In this document: one piece after another, positions 9,408-19,742 of the stretch
Layout of the letters: each line of letters starts with the position of its first letter
Numbering within the stretch: the first letter of the stretch is position 1
DNA from: Bacillus methanolicus
GTDB taxonomy: Bacteria > Bacillota > Bacilli > Bacillales > Cytobacillaceae
Assembly (NCBI RefSeq): GCF_008764295.1
Contig: NZ_VTQX01000002.1
Location: 62,001 to 126,000, forward strand
DNA length: 64,000 bases
Direction: 5' to 3'
Notes under the pieces: generated by a model
Seen by the model: only the letters and a program-made list of their open reading frames with translations
What the model was told of the DNA's origin: nothing
Databases searched by the model: none
Position numbers and translations under genes: made by a program

Positions 9408-10466
9408 CTATCCTTGGGTATCACCTTGAGATTGCGCTTCGGCTTGAGCTTCCTTTTCAAGCCGTTTTTGTCTTTCTATTTCATCAATACGCATAACGAT
9501 ATATTCTGTGTTTTTTAGGTGCCAATAATGCCTTTGTAATTTTTGAACATATTTTCGCTCATCTCTATTTCGCGATTTATAATATTCTTCCACAACCGCT
9601 AAAAATCCATGAGGATGGGAGAAATAACTTAAAAAGAGATTTAATTCGTCGTCCCTTAAAGGAAAATATTTAAAATAAGTGTAAATCCAATCAACGCAAT
9701 CTTCATTTGATTTCGGGTACGTTTTTAATGTTCTTGATAAAAATGGTAACAAATCATGCATCGGTGAACTTTGCTTGCTATTTTCAAAGTTTGTAAAATA
9801 GCCATAGCCTTTGTCGTCATAAAGGAAATGCTCAGTTGAAAGCTTGCCATGTGCTAAAACAACTCTTGCCTTCTCATCATCCTTTGTTTTTTCATACCAT
9901 TCCTTAAATTTATTGGAGGAAAAACGCAATGCTTGACTGATATCATGATAATAAAGACAAAACAGGAGTTCAAATGGCGACATATACCACTTTCCCTCAC
10001 ATTGCTCTAAAAACCCCTCAAGAAATTCATTCTCTTTATCCCACTCACGAATCGTATTTTCATAATGCTCATTTTTCTCTTCTTTATCAATCGTAACCTC
10101 GCGAACTGATAATGTATGCAGCCGCGCAAGTTCTCGGAACATTTGCTGATGAATCTCGTTGCGATCCTCTTTTATTTCATTGGGAAGCCAAGGCATTAAA
10201 TAGTACAAATTTTTCCCATGTATCACCGCATATCTTCCATCGAGAGTCGGATAAATAGGAATAATACGATTGAAGCCTTTTTGATAGAGAAATTGAATAT
10301 GCTTAATAAAATCGGTTCCTTGTTGAGGAGTTATTTTTTTTAAAGCAAATACGCCTTTATTGGAATAAATTCTCTTTACCTTTTGAAAGCCTTCTACAAA
10401 ATGGGGCTGAATTCCATAATGACTTAAAATCGGTTCAACTTCCTGTAAATGATTCGTCTCACTCAT
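9408..10466 (-). CDS. ysxE: Spore coat protein YsxE, CotS-like kinase-fold family
   Basis: The 352-residue protein fits the CotS/YsxE family of spore proteins, which share the aminoglycoside-phosphotransferase fold. Visible features are an N-terminal lobe with FALKKITPQQG, a YYLMPWL hinge, and VLAHGKLSTEHFLYDD in the catalytic-loop position. That loop has HGKLSTEH where true kinases have HxDxxxxN, so activity is doubtful. In B. subtilis, YsxE is found in the coat and cooperates with SpoVID in spore encasement. The gene follows spoVID in the same direction, as in B. subtilis. The C-terminus is rich in E, A and Q. Confidence 0.88.
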   Translation of the reverse strand: MSETNHLQEVEPILSHYGIQPHFVEGFQKVKRIYSNKGVFALKKITPQQGTDFIKHIQFLYQKGFNRIIPIYPTLDGRYAVIHGKNLYYLMPWLPNEIKEDRNEIHQQMFRELARLHTLSVREVTIDKEEKNEHYENTIREWDKENEFLEGFLEQCEGKWYMSPFELLFCLYYHDISQALRFSSNKFKEWYEKTKDDEKARVVLAHGKLSTEHFLYDDKGYGYFTNFENSKQSSPMHDLLPFLSRTLKTYPKSNEDCVDWIYTYFKYFPLRDDELNLFLSYFSHPHGFLAVVEEYYKSRNRDERKYVQKLQRHYWHLKNTEYIVMRIDEIERQKRLEKEAQAEAQSQGDTQG

Positions 10467-10581
10467 ACGAACTCACTTCTTTCCATAGGCTAATTACTAA
10501 GCCAGTACAATAGAACTTTAGTGAAACAGTGATGGTTATGTCATCGTATTTTCTTCCCCGAAATTCTCATGCAACATAGAT

Positions 10582-10629
10582 AAAACAGGACGAGCAGGTT
10601 TTCACCGACCAACCCACCCAGCCTGTTTT
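10582..10629 (-). terminator. Probable terminator between spoVID and ysxE
   Basis: AAAACAGG (10582-10589) pairs with CCTGTTTT (10622-10629), with GC-rich inner complementarity. On the minus strand the 3' arm ends in TTTT. It lies about 20 bases after the spoVID stop codon, so ysxE may have reduced readthrough or its own promoter. Confidence 0.5.
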
Positions 10630-10650
10630 TGAATAAACTCGATCAAATGA

Positions 10651-11754
10651 TTAATTATGGGTAACGGTAGCAGGGATGTATAGAACCTGCCCCTCGAACA
10701 CATCTTGATTCACCTCTAGATGATTGAATTTTAAAAGCTGCTGTGTCGAGATTTCATAACGTTCTGCGATGACATCGAGCGTATCTCCGCTTTGAACAAT
10801 GCAAACTTTCAAACGAGCAACAGCCTCTTCATCTTCTTTTCTAGCTAAAAATTCGGTAATCGAGATCCCTTGTTTTTTTGATTTCTTCTTTTTCTTTTTT
10901 GCAACTTCTTCGGATGATGAAGAAGAGGATTCTTCATCGGCTGGACTTTCATACTCATGCTCAGCCTGCTCTACTTCCTCTAGCTGAGCGGTTGCTGGCT
11001 CATTGGGAGTAAATTCATATCTTTGTGGGGCAAATGATACATCTGGAACAGTTTTGATTGCCTCAGATTCTTGCTCATACACCTGCAGCGTCGGCGCCTT
11101 ATCAAGTTCTAATAATGAAGGAGCTGGCTCTGCTTCATTCTGCTCTTCTTCAGGAGATTTTCGCGCTTCTGCTACAAATGGTGCAAACAGATCATTTGCA
11201 GGGAGAACAGTCTCTTCAGCTGGTTGTACTTCTTCGACTTCCTCAAGCTTCAATTCCTGTTTCGGCGGTTCTTCCTCTCGGTATGCAAGCTCAAGTTCTG
11301 AAGGTTCCGCTTGAACCTCTGGCTCATCGCTTTTTAACCCTGTTATTGTTAAGTCCGCTGTTAACTTCATACAGCTTTGTTCAGGGAAAAGATAATCAAA
11401 GGATTCAATTTCCACGTCTAGATCGTAAATGTTAGCAATACGGTGAACAGGAATGGTAATATCAACTGGAAAGCGGTGAGAAAACTGAGTAATCCCTTCT
11501 TCTCTGTTCTCGATTTGTTGGACGAATTTAGGTGATAATGGTATCTCTTCCTCCACCTCAGCTTCTGTTTCTTTCCGTTTATATTCCCCGCTAAGTTGTA
11601 ATTCCCCTTCAATCGTTACATAATCGTCATTTTCATGAATGGTTATATTTGGATCAAGCGAAATCGTGATAAGCTCCGCTACTTCCTGTCCTTTTTGAAA
11701 CCAAACAGATTCTTCCAAGGAAAACCGTAAGAAAGATTCATTTCCTTCAGACAA
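10651..11754 (-). CDS. spoVID: Stage VI sporulation protein D
   Basis: SpoVID is the morphogenetic protein that drives encasement of the forespore by coat proteins. The product has an N-terminal conserved region (FSLEESVWFQKGQEVAEL). A long acidic middle (E-rich, with runs of S) follows, then a lysine run near KKKKKKSKK, then a C-terminal LysM domain (VQSGDTLDVIAERY to VLYIPA) of the kind that contacts SafA or peptidoglycan. I chose the TTG at 11754 because AAAGGAGG lies seven bases before it. An ATG six codons upstream has a poorer site. The result is 367 residues. In B. subtilis, expression depends on sigma-E. Confidence 0.92.
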   Translation of the reverse strand: MSEGNESFLRFSLEESVWFQKGQEVAELITISLDPNITIHENDDYVTIEGELQLSGEYKRKETEAEVEEEIPLSPKFVQQIENREEGITQFSHRFPVDITIPVHRIANIYDLDVEIESFDYLFPEQSCMKLTADLTITGLKSDEPEVQAEPSELELAYREEEPPKQELKLEEVEEVQPAEETVLPANDLFAPFVAEARKSPEEEQNEAEPAPSLLELDKAPTLQVYEQESEAIKTVPDVSFAPQRYEFTPNEPATAQLEEVEQAEHEYESPADEESSSSSSEEVAKKKKKKSKKQGISITEFLARKEDEEAVARLKVCIVQSGDTLDVIAERYEISTQQLLKFNHLEVNQDVFEGQVLYIPATVTHN

Positions 11755-12024
11755 AGCGACTCCTCCTTTCATTTCCTCTCATCAATCACCATGTCATTAA
11801 CAATTTATGAGACAGAAAATCTTTTTATGATAAAAATTCAGAGAAAAGAACAAAAGCTCAAGGCGCATTCGGAGCCATTATGATTCCTGCTAGGATAAGC
11901 GCGCTGAGTTTTCTTTTGCGCTCACACCATCAAAGCTATTTCGAGATAAAAAAACTAAGAGGGACTTGACGTAGTGATCGGTTGGATACGAAATTTTACG
12001 ACGAAAAAATATCGCACAATGGGG

Positions 12025-12065
12025 AAAAAGCCTGAACTCTAGCAGATAGAAGCTAGAGTTCAGGC
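12025..12065 (-). terminator. Terminator of the hem operon
   Basis: A 14-bp perfect stem pairs GCCTGAACTCTAGC (12030-12043) with GCTAGAGTTCAGGC (12052-12065), followed on the minus strand by TTTTT. It lies just after the hemL stop codon and closes hemAXCDBL. Nothing else is seen in the gap 11755-12024. Confidence 0.93.
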
Positions 12066-12080
12066 CATCAAGAAAAATGC

Positions 12081-13367
12081 TTATTTAAGTTTGGAAAACG
12101 CTACTTCTGCAGCAGCAATTGTTTTATCAATGTCCTCATCACTATGTGCTGTTGAAAGGAAGAGACCTTCAAACTGGGAAGGAGGCAAGAAAACACCTTG
12201 ATTTGCCATTTCCTGATAATAGGAAGCAAAAAAGTCCAAATTAGACGTTTTGGCTGCTTCATAGTTGATGACATCTTCTTTCGTAAAAAAGAAACCAATC
12301 ATCGAACCGGCTCGATTAACTGTAATTGGAACTCCATATTTATCAGCTGCCGCTTTTAATCCAGTTTCAAGAATATCTGCTTTACGTTCAAACTCTTGGT
12401 AGCTTTCTGGTGTTAACTGACTTAAAGTTTCAAACCCCGCTGTCATCGCTAGAGGATTTCCAGATAGCGTTCCAGCTTGATAAATCGGTCCGCTTGGAGC
12501 AATTTGCTCCATAATATCAGCGCGTCCACCATACGCTCCAACTGGTAGTCCTCCGCCAATTACTTTGCCTAAACAAGTTAAGTCTGGTGTCACATTAAAG
12601 TAGCCTTGTGCACAATTGTAGCCGACACGGAATCCAGTCATCACTTCATCAAAAATGAGCAGGGTGCCATTTTCCTTCGTAATTTCACGAAGCCCTTCTA
12701 AAAAACCAGGCAGTGGTGGAACAACCCCCATATTTCCAGCAACAGGCTCCACAATAACTCCAGCCAAATCATCACCAAATTGTTCGAAAGCAAACTTTAC
12801 ACTTTCAAGATCGTTATATGGAACGGTTATGGTATTTTTGGCGATCCCTTCAGGAACACCAGGGCTGTCTGGCAAACCTAACGTGGCAACACCTGAACCT
12901 GCTTTAATTAAGAGAGAATCCCCATGTCCGTGGTAGCAGCCTTCAAACTTCAATATTTTATTGCGTCCAGTATATCCGCGGGCAAGGCGAAGGGCACTCA
13001 TCGTTGCTTCAGTACCAGAGGATACCATCCGGACAACCTCAATAGAAGGGACACGTTCTATCACAAGTTTGGCTAATTCATTCTCCATTATTGTTGGTGC
13101 ACCGAAACTCGTACCTAATTCCGCCACCTTTTTCAATGCTTCAACGACACGGTCATTTGTATGACCAAGAATTAATGGACCCCATGACAATACATAATCA
13201 ATGTATTCATTCCCATCAATATCATAGATTTTAGAGCCTTTTCCCCTTTCCATAAAAATTGGGTCCATATTGACCGATTTAAAAGCACGGACAGGACTAT
13301 TCACCCCTCCAGGCATTAATTCCTTTGCTTCTTGAAAGGCAGCAATTGATTTATCATAAGAACGCAT
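12081..13367 (-). CDS. hemL: Glutamate-1-semialdehyde 2,1-aminomutase
   Basis: This PLP enzyme converts glutamate-1-semialdehyde to 5-aminolevulinate, the second step of the C5 pathway to haem. The aminotransferase fold is clear: [16 protein letters not shown], the [10 protein letters not shown] segment, [12 protein letters not shown] for cofactor binding, and CLGKVIGGG holding the PLP lysine. The start at 13367 (MRSYDKS, 428 residues) is preferred to the ATG two codons upstream. A GAGGG lies at workable distance and the B. subtilis protein starts the same way. It is the last gene of the hem operon, 24 bases after hemB. Confidence 0.97.
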   Translation of the reverse strand: MRSYDKSIAAFQEAKELMPGGVNSPVRAFKSVNMDPIFMERGKGSKIYDIDGNEYIDYVLSWGPLILGHTNDRVVEALKKVAELGTSFGAPTIMENELAKLVIERVPSIEVVRMVSSGTEATMSALRLARGYTGRNKILKFEGCYHGHGDSLLIKAGSGVATLGLPDSPGVPEGIAKNTITVPYNDLESVKFAFEQFGDDLAGVIVEPVAGNMGVVPPLPGFLEGLREITKENGTLLIFDEVMTGFRVGYNCAQGYFNVTPDLTCLGKVIGGGLPVGAYGGRADIMEQIAPSGPIYQAGTLSGNPLAMTAGFETLSQLTPESYQEFERKADILETGLKAAADKYGVPITVNRAGSMIGFFFTKEDVINYEAAKTSNLDFFASYYQEMANQGVFLPPSQFEGLFLSTAHSDEDIDKTIAAAEVAFSKLK

Positions 13368-13391
13368 CTTCATCCCTCATTTCTCACATTT

Positions 13392-14363
13392 TTAATTTTC
13401 TTTCAGCCATTTTGCCGCATCTTTAGCATGATACGTAATAATGATATCCGCTCCAGCTCGCTTCATCCCAACAAGCATTTCCATTACTACGGACTTTTCA
13501 TCAATCCAGCCGTTTTGAGCAGCTGCTTTCACCATTGAATATTCTCCACTCACATTGTAAATGACAACTGGCAAAGTGAAATTATTTTTCACATCACGTA
13601 CGATGTCTAAATAAGGCATTCCTGGCTTAACAATTAGAAAATCAGCTCCTTCTGCGACATCGGATTCTGCTTCTCGAAAAGCCTCCAAGCGATTTGCAGG
13701 ATCCATTTGATATGTTTTGCGATCACCAAATTGCGGCGTGCTTTCTGCTGCATCTCTAAATGGTCCGTAAAAAGCAGAGGAATACTTAACTGCATAAGAC
13801 ATGATTGGTGTATCTTCAAAGCCTGCTTCATCTAGCCCAGCACGAATAGCAGCAACAAAGCCATCCATCATATTTGACGGAGCGATAATATCAGCACCAG
13901 CTTTTGCTTGGCTAACAGCCGTATCAACCAACAATTTCAATGACGGATCATTTAACACTTTTCCATTCTCAACGATTCCACAATGCCCATGGCTTGTATA
14001 TTCACATAAACAGGTATCAGCAATAACAATTAATTCCGGGTAATGCTGCTTAATTAACCGAGTTGCTTCCTGCACAATTCCATGATCATGGAATGCTCCT
14101 TGTCCACACTCATCTTTCTCAAGCGGGATTCCAAATAAAAGAACAGATTTAATCCCTAAAGATACAACCTCATCAATCTCCTCTATTAATAAATCAAGGG
14201 ATAGCTGGTAAACATTCGGCATTGAAGAGATTTCTTTACGAATATTCTCTCCTTCAGCTACAAACAGCGGATATATGAGATCCTCAACATGGAGCTGATT
14301 TTCTCGAACCATTGAACGCATAGCTGCAGATTGTCTCAAACGACGGTGGCGATTAAAATTCAT
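13392..14363 (-). CDS. hemB: Delta-aminolevulinic acid dehydratase (porphobilinogen synthase)
   Basis: It joins two 5-aminolevulinates into porphobilinogen. The metal-site cysteines typical of the zinc-dependent class are present at 118, 120 and 128 ([11 protein letters not shown]). The two Schiff-base lysines appear as K193 ([13 protein letters not shown]) and K246 ([10 protein letters not shown]). The 323-residue length is normal. An AGGAGG site precedes the ATG. It lies three bases after hemD and is followed by hemL. Confidence 0.97.
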   Translation of the reverse strand: MNFNRHRRLRQSAAMRSMVRENQLHVEDLIYPLFVAEGENIRKEISSMPNVYQLSLDLLIEEIDEVVSLGIKSVLLFGIPLEKDECGQGAFHDHGIVQEATRLIKQHYPELIVIADTCLCEYTSHGHCGIVENGKVLNDPSLKLLVDTAVSQAKAGADIIAPSNMMDGFVAAIRAGLDEAGFEDTPIMSYAVKYSSAFYGPFRDAAESTPQFGDRKTYQMDPANRLEAFREAESDVAEGADFLIVKPGMPYLDIVRDVKNNFTLPVVIYNVSGEYSMVKAAAQNGWIDEKSVVMEMLVGMKRAGADIIITYHAKDAAKWLKEN

Positions 14364-14366
14364 TTT

Positions 14367-15155
14367 TTATCCTCCTATTTTTTCCTTTTTCATCATGTAT
14401 TGTGCAATTGCGCTCATCATTTCATAGGATGTATATATTTTAGGACAGACGTGCACCGTTAGTCCCAATTGTTCACACTTTCGCTTTGACACTGGACCGA
14501 TCGTCGCCACAATACATTCTTTCATTTGTTCAAATAGATCATAAGTGGTAACGATTGACATAAAATGTTCAATTGTTGAAGGGCTTGTAAAAGGGAGTAC
14601 GTCCAGCTTGCGATTTCGCAATAAATATAGAAGCTTTTCCTTACTATCTTCGGGAAAATACGTTTCATAAATGATAATTTCATCAACAATATGTCCCTTT
14701 TCTTTGAAAAACTGGGCAATATAATCCCTCGCCAAATTCCCCTTCGGAATTAACAGTCTTTCCCCTTCATTTACATAAGGAGAAAACTCCTTCACAAAGC
14801 TCTCCGCAACATAATGTTCTGGCTTGAAATCAACGGAAATTCCCCTTTTCAATAGAGCCTCTTCCGTTTTTTCACCAATCACAGCGATTTTGACACGAGA
14901 CTTGTCCAAATTCACACCGACCATGGAAAAAAAAGTCTCAACAGTTACATCACTCGTAAAAATGAGCCAATCATATGTATGCAAGGAAGTTAAAATTGGA
15001 GCAATGTCGCTCCTATTTTCAACTGGACGAAATTCAAGAAGAGGGACCTCTACTGGAATCCCTCCAAATTCCTCTACAATAGCAGAAAAAGCTGAAGCGT
15101 TTTTTTTGCCGCGAGGAACAAGTACTCTTTTCCCTGTCAATGCTCGGGAATTCAT
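14367..15155 (-). CDS. hemD: Uroporphyrinogen-III synthase
   Basis: It closes and inverts ring D of hydroxymethylbilane to give uroporphyrinogen III. The sequence is poorly conserved across the family. GKRVLVPRG at the N-terminus, [25 protein letters not shown] and [15 protein letters not shown] match the HemD pattern of two alternating alpha/beta domains. The 262-residue length is typical. It overlaps the end of hemC by four bases (15152-15155), showing translational coupling. Confidence 0.94.
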   Translation of the reverse strand: MNSRALTGKRVLVPRGKKNASAFSAIVEEFGGIPVEVPLLEFRPVENRSDIAPILTSLHTYDWLIFTSDVTVETFFSMVGVNLDKSRVKIAVIGEKTEEALLKRGISVDFKPEHYVAESFVKEFSPYVNEGERLLIPKGNLARDYIAQFFKEKGHIVDEIIIYETYFPEDSKEKLLYLLRNRKLDVLPFTSPSTIEHFMSIVTTYDLFEQMKECIVATIGPVSKRKCEQLGLTVHVCPKIYTSYEMMSAIAQYMMKKEKIGG

Positions 15156-16087
15156 TCTCCTTCTAACTCCTTTTTCACTGCATCGATTAAAGTCTTTGCT
15201 CCCTTGTCTATCAAGTAATCAGCAGCAGCAACACCCAATTGTTCAGGATCTGTTCCTTCCAACTTTTCTTTATAAATTGTTTTTCCATCAGGAGAAGCGA
15301 CAAGAGCCGTTAATACGATTTTACCATCTTCATTCATATTGGCATATCCTGCCACCGGAACTTGGCATCCCCCCTCCATCTTATGAAGGAATGCGCGTTC
15401 AGCTCTAACTGTGATATCCGTTTCCTGACAAGTAAATTTGCTTAAAAGCTGTAGAAGCTCTGTGTCGTCGCCTCTACATTCAATCGATAAAGCACCTTGC
15501 CCAACGGCCGGAAGACATATTTCCGGCTCAAGAAATTCCGTTACAACATCTGAAGCCCAACCCATGCGCGAAAGCCCAGCAGCCGCTAAAATAATCGCAT
15601 CGTACTCTTCCGTTTCCAGCTTCGCAAGACGCGTATCTATGTTTCCTCTAATCCATTTAATCTCTAGATCTGGCCGTGCCGCTAATAATTGTGCTCCTCG
15701 TCGTAAGCTGCTTGTTCCAATAACAGAGCCCGGTTGCAAATCTTTTAACGGTATATGCCCTTTAGAAATTAGAGCATCACGGTGATCTTCTCTTTCAGGA
15801 ATACAACCTATAACTAAACCATCAGGAAGAATAGCCGGCATATCCTTCATGCTGTGAATAGCAAGATCAATTTCGCCATCAAGCATCGCCTGTTCAATCT
15901 CCTTCACAAATAGCCCCTTTCCCCCGACTTTAGAAAGGGTTACATCCAAAATTTTATCTCCCTTTGTGACGATTTCTTTCACTTCAAAATCGTAATTTGG
16001 ATCTATTTTTTTTAGCTGCTCGATAACCCAATTTGTTTGTGTTAAAGCCAGTTTACTTCGTCTTGAACCAACAATAAATTTTCTCAT
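15152..16087 (-). CDS. hemC: Porphobilinogen deaminase (hydroxymethylbilane synthase)
   Basis: It polymerises four porphobilinogens into hydroxymethylbilane. The dipyrromethane cofactor cysteine is C241 in [12 protein letters not shown]. The catalytic aspartate is D82 in HSMKDMP. The substrate-binding arginine segment [11 protein letters not shown] and IRGNIDTRL are intact. The 311-residue length is normal. It sits between hemX, with about 130 noncoding bases, and hemD, which it overlaps. Confidence 0.97.
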   Translation of the reverse strand: MRKFIVGSRRSKLALTQTNWVIEQLKKIDPNYDFEVKEIVTKGDKILDVTLSKVGGKGLFVKEIEQAMLDGEIDLAIHSMKDMPAILPDGLVIGCIPEREDHRDALISKGHIPLKDLQPGSVIGTSSLRRGAQLLAARPDLEIKWIRGNIDTRLAKLETEEYDAIILAAAGLSRMGWASDVVTEFLEPEICLPAVGQGALSIECRGDDTELLQLLSKFTCQETDITVRAERAFLHKMEGGCQVPVAGYANMNEDGKIVLTALVASPDGKTIYKEKLEGTDPEQLGVAAADYLIDKGAKTLIDAVKKELEGE

Positions 16088-16219
16088 GATTGCCTCCTGA
16101 AAGGATTATTTGTTAATATTAGAACGATTTTTTTATACTACCATGATACGGGACTAGCCATTTTAATTAAAATTGGCTAATAATCAAAACGGCATATTTT
16201 TTCTGGATGGGATTTCCAT

Positions 16220-17053
16220 CTATGTGTACCATAGATGGAAAGAAGATAACTGACCAAACAGAAAGAAATTGATTAATATAATTAAAAAAGAAGCCAAATT
16301 CCACAGCGCTAAACTCTTACCTTGAAATTCCTTTCCAACACGTAGGTATAAAGAAATACCATACACGACAAGAACAATAAAGGAACCGATTACTTTCGCA
16401 TCATACCAGATCATCTCCGGCAATTTAATATAAGCCCATTGCAATCCTAAAATCAGGGATAATAAAAGCATGGGAACGCCTATGACATTTAAAATATGGG
16501 ACATATGCTCAAGCTTCGACAAATCAGATATTCGTATAAGACGCGCTCCCCATTTTTTGCGTTTCAAAAGATTGTATTGCAACAAATAAAGAAGGGAAAA
16601 GACTGCTGAAATCGAAAATGCTCCGTATGAAAGAATAGCCATTGTAATATGTATAAAAAGTAATTCAGATGAAAGTTGTTGGACCATAATTTCAGATTCG
16701 TATTGTATCGGAGCAAATGTATGAATGACCATGATCGCAAACCCAATAACATTCGTAAAAAAAACAATGAAATCAACCTTTAATAGGCGATTAAGTCCAA
16801 GCGACAAAGTAATTAGAACCCAGACATAAAAATAAAGGCCTTCAAAAATTGTCAGTATTGGAAATCTGCCTGTATTCACCATGTAAATACACAAAAAAGT
16901 CGTTTGCAAAAGCCATACAAACGCAAGTAACCAGAAGGCAACTTTGTTTGCTTTCCGGCTACTGTAAAGAAAATCAATAAAATATAATAAAATACTCAAG
17001 GCATAAAGAATGATTGTGAATTCATGTAGCCGAGTCATGTAAACCTCAATCAT
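16220..17053 (-). CDS. hemX: HemX, CcsA-like membrane protein
   Basis: The 277-residue integral membrane protein has about eight hydrophobic segments and resembles cytochrome c assembly proteins of the CcsA/HemX group. In B. subtilis, HemX lowers the cellular amount of HemA (glutamyl-tRNA reductase). It lies directly after hemA with 14 bases between. The ATG at 17053 has GGGG eight bases before it. A second ATG five codons in (MTRLHEF), after GAGG, is also possible. Confidence 0.92.
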   Translation of the reverse strand: MIEVYMTRLHEFTIILYALSILLYFIDFLYSSRKANKVAFWLLAFVWLLQTTFLCIYMVNTGRFPILTIFEGLYFYVWVLITLSLGLNRLLKVDFIVFFTNVIGFAIMVIHTFAPIQYESEIMVQQLSSELLFIHITMAILSYGAFSISAVFSLLYLLQYNLLKRKKWGARLIRISDLSKLEHMSHILNVIGVPMLLLSLILGLQWAYIKLPEMIWYDAKVIGSFIVLVVYGISLYLRVGKEFQGKSLALWNLASFLIILINFFLFGQLSSFHLWYT

Positions 17054-17067
17054 AGATAGAACCCCTT

Positions 17068-18414
17068 TTATGATTGAAAGGAAGCTTGTGGTGTTGCAAC
17101 AACAGCTCTCTTTAAATCGGCAACTTTCGTTTCTTGCTGTTCTTTTACAAGATCTTCAATGTTGAATATTTTCATAAATAATTCCAATGCTTCGTCAGCA
17201 TTATTTTGGCCGGCAAGTTCTTTCGCCTGTAAAATTGGATCCTTTAACATTTGGTTAATAATACTTTTCGTATGCTTATTCAGCACCTTTATTTCCCGGT
17301 CAGAAAGATGAGGCAGTTTTCTTTCAATACTATCCATCGTTTCTGCCTGAATTTTCAACGCTTTAACACGCAGCGCTGAAATAACAGGAACAACTCCCAG
17401 CATATTTAACCATTGCTTGAACTCAACGATTTCCGCTTCAATCATGAGCAAAATTTTCGACGCTGCTTTTTGACGCTCCTGTAGGTTCGCCTCAACAATT
17501 CCTTCTAAGTCATCAATATCATATAAGAAAACATTATCCAATTCCGTAAGCTTTGGATCTAAGTCACGCGGCACTGCGATATCAACCATAAATAACGGCT
17601 TCCCTTTTCGCAATCTTTCTACACATTCCATCATATCCTTCGTAACGACAAAATCCTTCGCTCCAGTTGAACTAATTAAGATGTCAGCTTCCATTAATGC
17701 ACATTGAAGTTCATTTAATGACTTTGCTTGCCCTGAAAAGCGCTCAGCTAAGCTTTTCGCCTTTTCAAAAGTTCGATTAATAACCGTCACTTGGCTCACG
17801 CCATTGCCATGAAGGTTTTGAATCGCTAGCTCGCCCATCTTGCCCGCCCCTAAAATAAGGACATGCTTTCCATCTAATGAACCGAATATTTTTTTCGCTA
17901 ATTCAACCGCAGCGTAACTAACAGACACTGCATTAGCACCAATATCCGTCTCAGAGTGAGCACGTTTTGCCAATGTTATGGCCTGCTTAAATAACTGGTT
18001 AAAAACCGTACCTGTTGTTTCGTTTGCTTGTGCCTCCTTAAAACTAGAGCGCACCTGTCCAAGGATTTGAGTTTCCCCCAAAACCATTGAATTCAAGCCA
18101 CAAGCAACATTAAACAAGTGATCAACCGCGCCATCCTGCTCATACACAAATAAGAATGGTGAAAACTCTTGCTGAGGGATATTAAACCATTCTGATAAAA
18201 ATTCCTTGATATAGTAACGTCCGGTATGAATCTGATCTACGACGGCATATATTTCTGTGCGATTGCATGTTGATAGAATAACGTTCTCAAGGATACTCTT
18301 TTTCCCGCTCAGTCTACTCATTGCTTCCCCTAACTGAGAAGGGTCAAACGTTAAACGCTCTCGAATTTCAACTGGGGCTGTTTTATAATTTAGACCAACA
18401 GTTAGAATATGCAT
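17068..18414 (-). CDS. hemA: Glutamyl-tRNA reductase
   Basis: This NADPH enzyme reduces glutamyl-tRNA to glutamate-1-semialdehyde, the first committed step of haem synthesis. The nucleophilic cysteine is C50 in STCNRTEIY. The NADPH site is [13 protein letters not shown], and the C-terminal dimerisation helices are present. The 448-residue length is normal. The ribosome binding site is weak (GGGGG about 12 bases before the ATG). The gene is first in hemAXCDBL and carries a PerR-type box on its promoter. Confidence 0.97.
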   Translation of the reverse strand: MHILTVGLNYKTAPVEIRERLTFDPSQLGEAMSRLSGKKSILENVILSTCNRTEIYAVVDQIHTGRYYIKEFLSEWFNIPQQEFSPFLFVYEQDGAVDHLFNVACGLNSMVLGETQILGQVRSSFKEAQANETTGTVFNQLFKQAITLAKRAHSETDIGANAVSVSYAAVELAKKIFGSLDGKHVLILGAGKMGELAIQNLHGNGVSQVTVINRTFEKAKSLAERFSGQAKSLNELQCALMEADILISSTGAKDFVVTKDMMECVERLRKGKPLFMVDIAVPRDLDPKLTELDNVFLYDIDDLEGIVEANLQERQKAASKILLMIEAEIVEFKQWLNMLGVVPVISALRVKALKIQAETMDSIERKLPHLSDREIKVLNKHTKSIINQMLKDPILQAKELAGQNNADEALELFMKIFNIEDLVKEQQETKVADLKRAVVATPQASFQS

Positions 18415-18437
18415 GATTGTTTCGTACCCCCAAAAAT

Positions 18438-18478
18438 GTTCGTAAATACACGAACCGATTTCAAACGAACAGAAATCG
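18438..18478 (-). other. Two adjacent stem-loops in the hemA leader
   Basis: On the minus strand CGATTTC pairs with GAAATCG (18456-18478). Immediately after it GTTCGTG pairs with TACGAAC (18438-18455), followed by ATTTTTGGGGG just before the hemA start. The second hairpin with its T5 resembles a weak terminator and could also limit ribosome access. Confidence 0.5.
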
Positions 18479-18485
18479 ATCCACT

Positions 18486-18524
18486 TAATAATTATTATAA
18501 CATGATAAGATTTCTAATAACCAA
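18486..18524 (-). promoter_or_regulatory. hemA promoter with overlapping PerR-type box
   Basis: The minus strand has an extended -10, TGTTATAAT (18494-18502), and a possible -35, TTGGTT (18519-18524), with a long 19-base spacer. The 15-base sequence TAATAATTATTATAA (plus strand, 18486-18500) matches the B. subtilis PerR consensus TTATAATNATTATAA at 13 of 14 defined positions and overlaps the -10. hemAXCDBL is a known PerR target in B. subtilis, so peroxide and metal control is likely here too. Confidence 0.8.
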
Positions 18525-18852
18525 TGAAATGTGAACATATCATGAAAACGGATGAGTTATAAAAGCTAAAATCTATGAAAGAGCTTGTTTCTTCCTATTC
18601 CGACAAAGTTCTTCCTCTAGTACCTTAACAAAAAAGATAGGACTATTCAAGTGAGTCGATTCACATTGTAATTGCCAAAATCAACAATTTCGTGAATAAA
18701 TCGGGAGGCTTAGAAAAGAGTTTGATTCTCAATAGTTTTTTCACATATTAACATGATTTACGATAAATAATTTTAAATTAACACTTCTTCTTTTCATAAA
18801 ATCAAGATATGATTAAATAGAAATTGAACAAATTTATGTTGGAAGTGTAAAA

Positions 18853-19338
18853 ATGAAAAATCAACGAATTTTCCCTGGAATCATTCTTTTAGGATTTGGG
18901 GGGTACTTCTTTTTAGAACAAGCAAATATCACTCTTTTCGACGGCCTTCACACATGGCCGACTCTCTTAATCATTGTAGGACTAGCCTTCCTATTTCAAG
19001 GCTATTTAGCAAAGGATTATGACGCGATTTTGCCAGGGGTCATCCTCGCTGGATTCGGACTGCATTTCCATATTATTAATCATCTAACCATTTGGCCGAA
19101 CTCAATCGGGGCCTTTATCTTAATTATTGCTCTCGGCTTTCTTCTTCGTTATCAAAAAGTCGGAGCCGGTCTATTTCAAGGTCTATTATTCCTAGTATTG
19201 GCAATCATGCTCCTTTTTTATGAGAAAATTATTGGCTGGCTAGGTTTGCTAGAAAACGGCGTCACATCTGTACTAAATTATTGGCCAATCCTATTCATTG
19301 CCTACGGAGTCTATCTTTTGTTTGTGCGAAGTAAATAA
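18853..19338 (+). CDS. ysxD: Putative membrane protein YsxD, LiaI/LiaF-like transmembrane repeats
   Basis: The 161-residue protein has about six hydrophobic segments arranged as repeats. Each repeat has a G-rich entry, for example FPGIILLGFGGYFFL and LPGVILAGFGLHF, with tryptophan-proline turns (TWPTLLI, IWPNSIG, YWPILFI). This resembles the LiaI-LiaF-like transmembrane domain. B. subtilis has ysxD of similar size and type in the same place beside hemA. The function is not known. GGAAG precedes the ATG. It is divergent from hemA across about 440 bases. Confidence 0.8.
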   Translation: MKNQRIFPGIILLGFGGYFFLEQANITLFDGLHTWPTLLIIVGLAFLFQGYLAKDYDAILPGVILAGFGLHFHIINHLTIWPNSIGAFILIIALGFLLRYQKVGAGLFQGLLFLVLAIMLLFYEKIIGWLGLLENGVTSVLNYWPILFIAYGVYLLFVRSK

Positions 19339-19570
19339 AAACAGTTACAAAGCTCCAAACTAAAAAGCAAGTGAAGCCATCTCGCGTCACTTGCTTTCTT
19401 CTTTCCATTTTTGGTCCACCATGTCGTTGATGTAAACCGATATAGGCTAATAGACTCTCATTTGGACAATATACGGTTGAATTTCTCCCCCTTGGCATGT
19501 TATGAGGATAAAATTCTTTCTTCAAAGACCCTCCATGAAAACTAACTTTTTTGCTCAAAATCCGCTCTCC

Positions 19571-19706
19571 TTTGTCCTCATGAACCCTTTATGCGGACAC
19601 GGTTTCCTTCTTTTTGGCTTTTCTTTGTCGTCATGAACCCTTTATGAGAACACGCGGTGCTCTTTTATACCTTTCTCCGTCCTCATGAACCCTTTTATGC
19701 GGACAC
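19571..19706. repeat. Three palindromic intergenic repeats of about 30 bases
   Basis: Copies begin at 19571, 19624 and 19676, about 52 bases apart. Each reads GTCCTCATGAACCCTTTATG and ends in GGACAC, with small changes (GTCGTCAT, ATGAGAACAC, one extra T in copy three). The arms GTCCtCAT and ATGcGGAC pair around AACCCTT, so each can fold into an imperfect hairpin. They fill the gap between ysxD and the ABC transporter ATPase gene. No open frame with a ribosome binding site explains them. Confidence 0.8.
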
Positions 19707-19742
19707 TTATTCGAACCCTTTTTAGTGACTGCCATAGAATCA

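Noticed and set aside
11003-11435. Long plus-strand frames opposite spoVID
   Set aside because: They mirror the E-rich, low-complexity part of spoVID and have no start signals.
19295-19558. 87-codon minus-strand frame after ysxD
   Set aside because: It overlaps the end of ysxD on the other strand, has mixed composition and no convincing ribosome binding site or family match.
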